In this document: one piece after another, positions 23,930-25,564 of the stretch | How positions within the stretch are numbered: the stretch's first letter is position 1 | Layout: each line of letters opens with the position of its first letter | Translations under genes and position numbers: made by a program | Notes under the pieces: model-generated | What the model was told of the DNA's origin: nothing | Database searches by the model: none | The model's input: only the letters and a program-made list of their open reading frames with translations | Origin: a virus | IMG/VR virus record: IMGVR_UViG_3300011113_000526 | Span: 1-25,564 of that record | Reading direction: 5' to 3' (one strand) | Length of the DNA: 25,564 nt

Positions 23930-23937
23930 TATTTAGA
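23930..23937 (-). promoter_or_regulatory. late promoter octamer TCTAAATA for uvsW
   Basis: Minus strand; it contains the TAA stop of uvsY (23935-23933) and ends four bases before GTG 23925. No Shine-Dalgarno is present. T4 uvsW is likewise transcribed late. Confidence 0.65.
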
Positions 23938-24370
23938 TGATTCCGTTCATCATTTTTTGCCACTCGATGGCAGACTTTATCATAAAATTTCTGTTGTTTA
24001 CAGATTTGATGAACTCCTCCACCATACGAAGTTTAACTTCGCTTACAGCAATTTTTGATTTTAACTCTATTACTTTTGGATCTGCTTCTACAAATTGTTC
24101 TACATCACTTTTTAGTAGTGTAAAATTGCATGGCTCTTCACCCCAAGATTCAAGTTCTTCTTGAGATGCTTTCCCTGTATAAATTTTCCACTTACGTAAT
24201 TTTAAAATTGCTAGATCACTTTGCTGTTTTGTCAAAAGTAATTTGACATCTGATAAAATTGTAAGATACTTGGAGTGTATTTGAGGTATCTTAAGAGACT
24301 CTATACCTAACTCTGTAGAGTCTATTTGAGAGTCTTTAGTAATAAGTTCTTTAAGGTTCTCTAGATTCAT
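23933..24370 (-). CDS. uvsY: UvsY recombination mediator
   Basis: 145 residues (T4: 137). T4 UvsY helps UvsX load on gp32-covered single-stranded DNA. The N-terminus MNLENLKELITKDSQIDST parallels T4 MRLEDLQEELKKDVFIDST, and the rest follows the same helical plan: LRKWKIYTGKASQEELESWG (T4: KARLDYYSGRGDG), a helix before LLKSDVEQFVEADPKVIELK and a closing NNRNFMIKSAIEWQKM (T4: IKSRGFAIKHIQDMRAF). Adjacent to uvsW on the same strand, as in T4. Its promoter looks sigma70-like, matching early or middle expression. Confidence 0.93.
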   Translation of the reverse strand: MNLENLKELITKDSQIDSTELGIESLKIPQIHSKYLTILSDVKLLLTKQQSDLAILKLRKWKIYTGKASQEELESWGEEPCNFTLLKSDVEQFVEADPKVIELKSKIAVSEVKLRMVEEFIKSVNNRNFMIKSAIEWQKMMNGII

Positions 24371-24439
24371 CTTTTAAGATGTATTTTAAAGTACTCTAGA
24401 GTAAAGTCAAATAAATATTCTTGACATTTCTTTAGAGTA
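24295..24439. promoter_or_regulatory. cluster of ACTCTA/TAGAGT half-sites (operator-like)
   Basis: The half-site recurs at 24298-24303 (ACTCTA), 24310-24321 (ACTCTGTAGAGT, a 12-base inverted repeat), 24329-24333 (AGAGT), 24359-24365 (CTCTAGA), 24392-24403 (TACTCTAGAGTA, perfect palindrome) and 24433-24439 (TAGAGTA). The last two lie within the -35/-10 spacers of the divergent uvsY and glycosyltransferase promoters; the first ones are inside the uvsY start region. It could be the binding site for a repressor or activator. Function is inferred. Confidence 0.5.
24383..24410 (-). promoter_or_regulatory. sigma70-type promoter for uvsY
   Basis: Minus strand TTGACT (24410-24405), 16-base spacer, TAAAAT (24388-24383). 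The spacer contains a perfect 12-bp palindrome TACTCTAGAGTA (24392-24403). The expected start is about 5-10 bases upstream of ATG 24370. Confidence 0.75.
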
Positions 24440-24448
24440 ATCTATAAT
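24421..24448 (+). promoter_or_regulatory. consensus sigma70 promoter for the glycosyltransferase operon
   Basis: TTGACA (24421-24426), 16-base spacer with TAGAGTA, TATAAT (24443-24448): both hexamers match the consensus exactly. The transcript would start near 24455, with a leader of about 14 bases before ATG 24469. AATAAATA at 24410-24417 may be a second, late-type element or chance. Confidence 0.9.
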
Positions 24449-24468
24449 TATTAAAAGGTCTATTGGCG

Positions 24469-25104
24469 ATGAAAATTGATTTACGTGAAATTTTAGTTGT
24501 ATGGATAAATTTAGATTCTGCAACAAAAAATGCAGAAGAGATGACAGCAAGACTAAAAGACAAAGGATTTAAAAATACTTTTCGTAAATCTGCTAGAATA
24601 ATTCCAGCCCCACCCGGAACAATGGCATCCAATTCACATTATGTTGGATGCGCCCAATCACACATTGATATATTAGATGATTCTCAATATTCTACACCAC
24701 TTCTAATTCTTGAAGATGATGCAGAATTTTCTGATTCATTTAATCCAGTAATTGACGTGCCCGACGATTCAGATGGATTGTATCTTGGTATATCAACAGG
24801 AAACCAAGGGTATCAAACAAAAAGATACAACCAAGAATATTTAAGAATTGGTGGTATACTTGCTACACATGCAATTTTGTATGTAACAGAAAATTTTAAA
24901 CAAAATATGTCCGCTGTCGCCAAACACTGTATAAACAATTTGCAACAGCCATGGGATATGGGGGCTTCTGTTTTACAGTATCATTTTAGAGTATATACAC
25001 CAAATAAACCAATGTTTTACCAATCTGATAACAAAGAATCTGCCAATAAATGGCAATTTTTTACGGATGGTATTCTTGAAGATAAAAATTCTCAATACTT
25101 ATGA
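24469..25104 (+). CDS. glycosyltransferase, family 25-like
   Basis: 211 residues from ATG 24469; the in-frame TTG at 24463 is an unlikely start. N-terminal ILVVWINLDSATKNAEEMTA fits the I-N-L-D-x(5)-R/N-x-E-M start of family 25 (LPS galactosyl-type) transferases, then VGCAQSHIDILDD and LLILEDDAEFSD, the conserved G-C-x-x-S-H and E-D-D metal/sugar-nucleotide motifs. No signal peptide or membrane segment, so a cytoplasmic enzyme using a sugar nucleotide is expected. The acceptor (host surface glycan, phage DNA or protein) cannot be told. The consensus sigma70 promoter implies expression early in infection. It overlaps the next glycosyltransferase. Confidence 0.8.
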   Translation: MKIDLREILVVWINLDSATKNAEEMTARLKDKGFKNTFRKSARIIPAPPGTMASNSHYVGCAQSHIDILDDSQYSTPLLILEDDAEFSDSFNPVIDVPDDSDGLYLGISTGNQGYQTKRYNQEYLRIGGILATHAILYVTENFKQNMSAVAKHCINNLQQPWDMGASVLQYHFRVYTPNKPMFYQSDNKESANKWQFFTDGILEDKNSQYL

Positions 25105-25564
25105 TAACATTTAATAGTTTGGGACATTACGGTAGATTCGGAAACCAAATGTTTCAGTATGCCACTTTATATTCAATTGCAAAAACAAAAAAATACGAAT
25201 TTGGTGTTCCATACAATAACAGATCAAAAAATGAATATATGGATTTTTGTTTACCTGATTGTTTTCCAAACTTAAGTGCAAAAAATTCTTCAAATTATCA
25301 TACGAAATATAAAGCTCAGGAAAAAATATTTGAATACAATGCAGGAATATTTGGAATTTTAGATGATACTGATATTTGTGGGTATTTTCAAAGTGAAAAA
25401 TATTTTGTAGATTACAAAAATGGATTATTAAAAGAATTTGATTTTGCAGAACATATAAAATTAAAAGCTGGAGATATAAGATCTCTCACATCAAATGAAG
25501 CAATTTCTGTGCACATAAGACTGGGCGATTTTGTATCACAACAACACAATCATCCTGTATGCTC
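25101..25564 (+). CDS. alpha-1,2-fucosyltransferase-like, family GT11 (partial, cut by right edge)
   Basis: ATG 25101 overlaps the preceding stop as ATGA, and 154 complete codons follow before the window ends. Two GT11 motifs are plain: GRFGNQMFQYA at residues 11-21 (the G-G-L/F-G-N-Q-M-F-Q-Y-A start) and VHIRLGDFV near the visible end (the H-x-R-R-G-D-Y GDP-binding motif with Leu instead of the second Arg). GT11 enzymes transfer fucose from GDP-fucose. The pair with the GT25-like gene suggests a two-step modification of one glycan, but the acceptor is unknown. The C-terminal part lies outside. Confidence 0.88.
   Translation, partial: MITFNSLGHYGRFGNQMFQYATLYSIAKTKKYEFGVPYNNRSKNEYMDFCLPDCFPNLSAKNSSNYHTKYKAQEKIFEYNAGIFGILDDTDICGYFQSEKYFVDYKNGLLKEFDFAEHIKLKAGDIRSLTSNEAISVHIRLGDFVSQQHNHPVC

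Noticed and set aside
1-25564. tRNA genes, CRISPR arrays, transposons, integrase or attachment sites
   Set aside because: No cloverleaf, direct-repeat array, transposase or integrase signature seen; nearly all DNA is used by phage core genes.

Overview
This 25.6 kb window is the virion-structure module of a T4-like contractile-tailed bacteriophage (a distant relative with the streamlined gene order seen in marine and freshwater T4-like phages). The core T4 genes follow one another almost without gaps, usually with ATGA or TAATG overlaps. The DNA is AT-rich (many stretches are 17-30% G+C by hand count) and late-promoter octamers of the T4 type, (C/T)ATAAATA or (T/A)CTAAATA, precede the transcription units. 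The host cannot be read from the sequence. A low-GC aquatic host would fit, but that is inference.

Layout. Minus strand, 1-861: the 5' two-thirds of a GMP reductase gene (runs off the left edge) and a 59-residue unknown protein. Plus strand, 889-7955: baseplate block with tail-tube cap (gp48-like), gp53, a gp27-like hub apparently carried on two adjacent genes, gp25, a short gp6, a gpI/gp7-like wedge partner, and a Cys-rich unknown. Plus strand, 7964-12197: neck and packaging block gp13, gp14, gp15, gp16, gp17. Plus strand, 12235-21140: sheath gp18, two tandem gp19-type tube proteins, portal gp20, two small prohead-core-like proteins, protease gp21, an unknown with a protease-site-like N-terminus, scaffold gp22 and major capsid gp23, closed by a strong intrinsic terminator at 21164-21199. 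Plus strand, 21215-21751: a tube-fold tail terminator (gp3-like). Minus strand, 24370-21748: UvsY, UvsW and an acidic protein with an Sm-like N-terminus. Plus strand, 24469 to the right edge: two glycosyltransferases (GT25-like and GT11 fucosyltransferase-like).

How they work together. The tail is built from hub, wedges, tube and sheath. The prohead is assembled on the portal with a gp22 core, matured by gp21 cleavage, filled by gp16/gp17, and joined to the tail through gp13/14/15/3. UvsY and UvsW serve recombination-dependent replication. The glycosyltransferases have their own consensus sigma70-type promoter, divergent from that of uvsY, so they are probably expressed early.

The most interesting signals are regulatory. 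Late-promoter octamers fall into two classes: six end only 4-6 bases before a start codon that lacks a Shine-Dalgarno sequence (predicting leaderless late mRNAs), while four units have 17-25-base leaders with good Shine-Dalgarno sequences. Two opposing late promoters abut with no spacer at 867-882. A cluster of ACTCTA/TAGAGT half-sites occupies the spacers of both divergent uvsY/glycosyltransferase promoters. Every position is covered by a gene or short intergenic region; there is no gene-free stretch over 300 bases, and I saw no tRNA, CRISPR array or insertion sequence.
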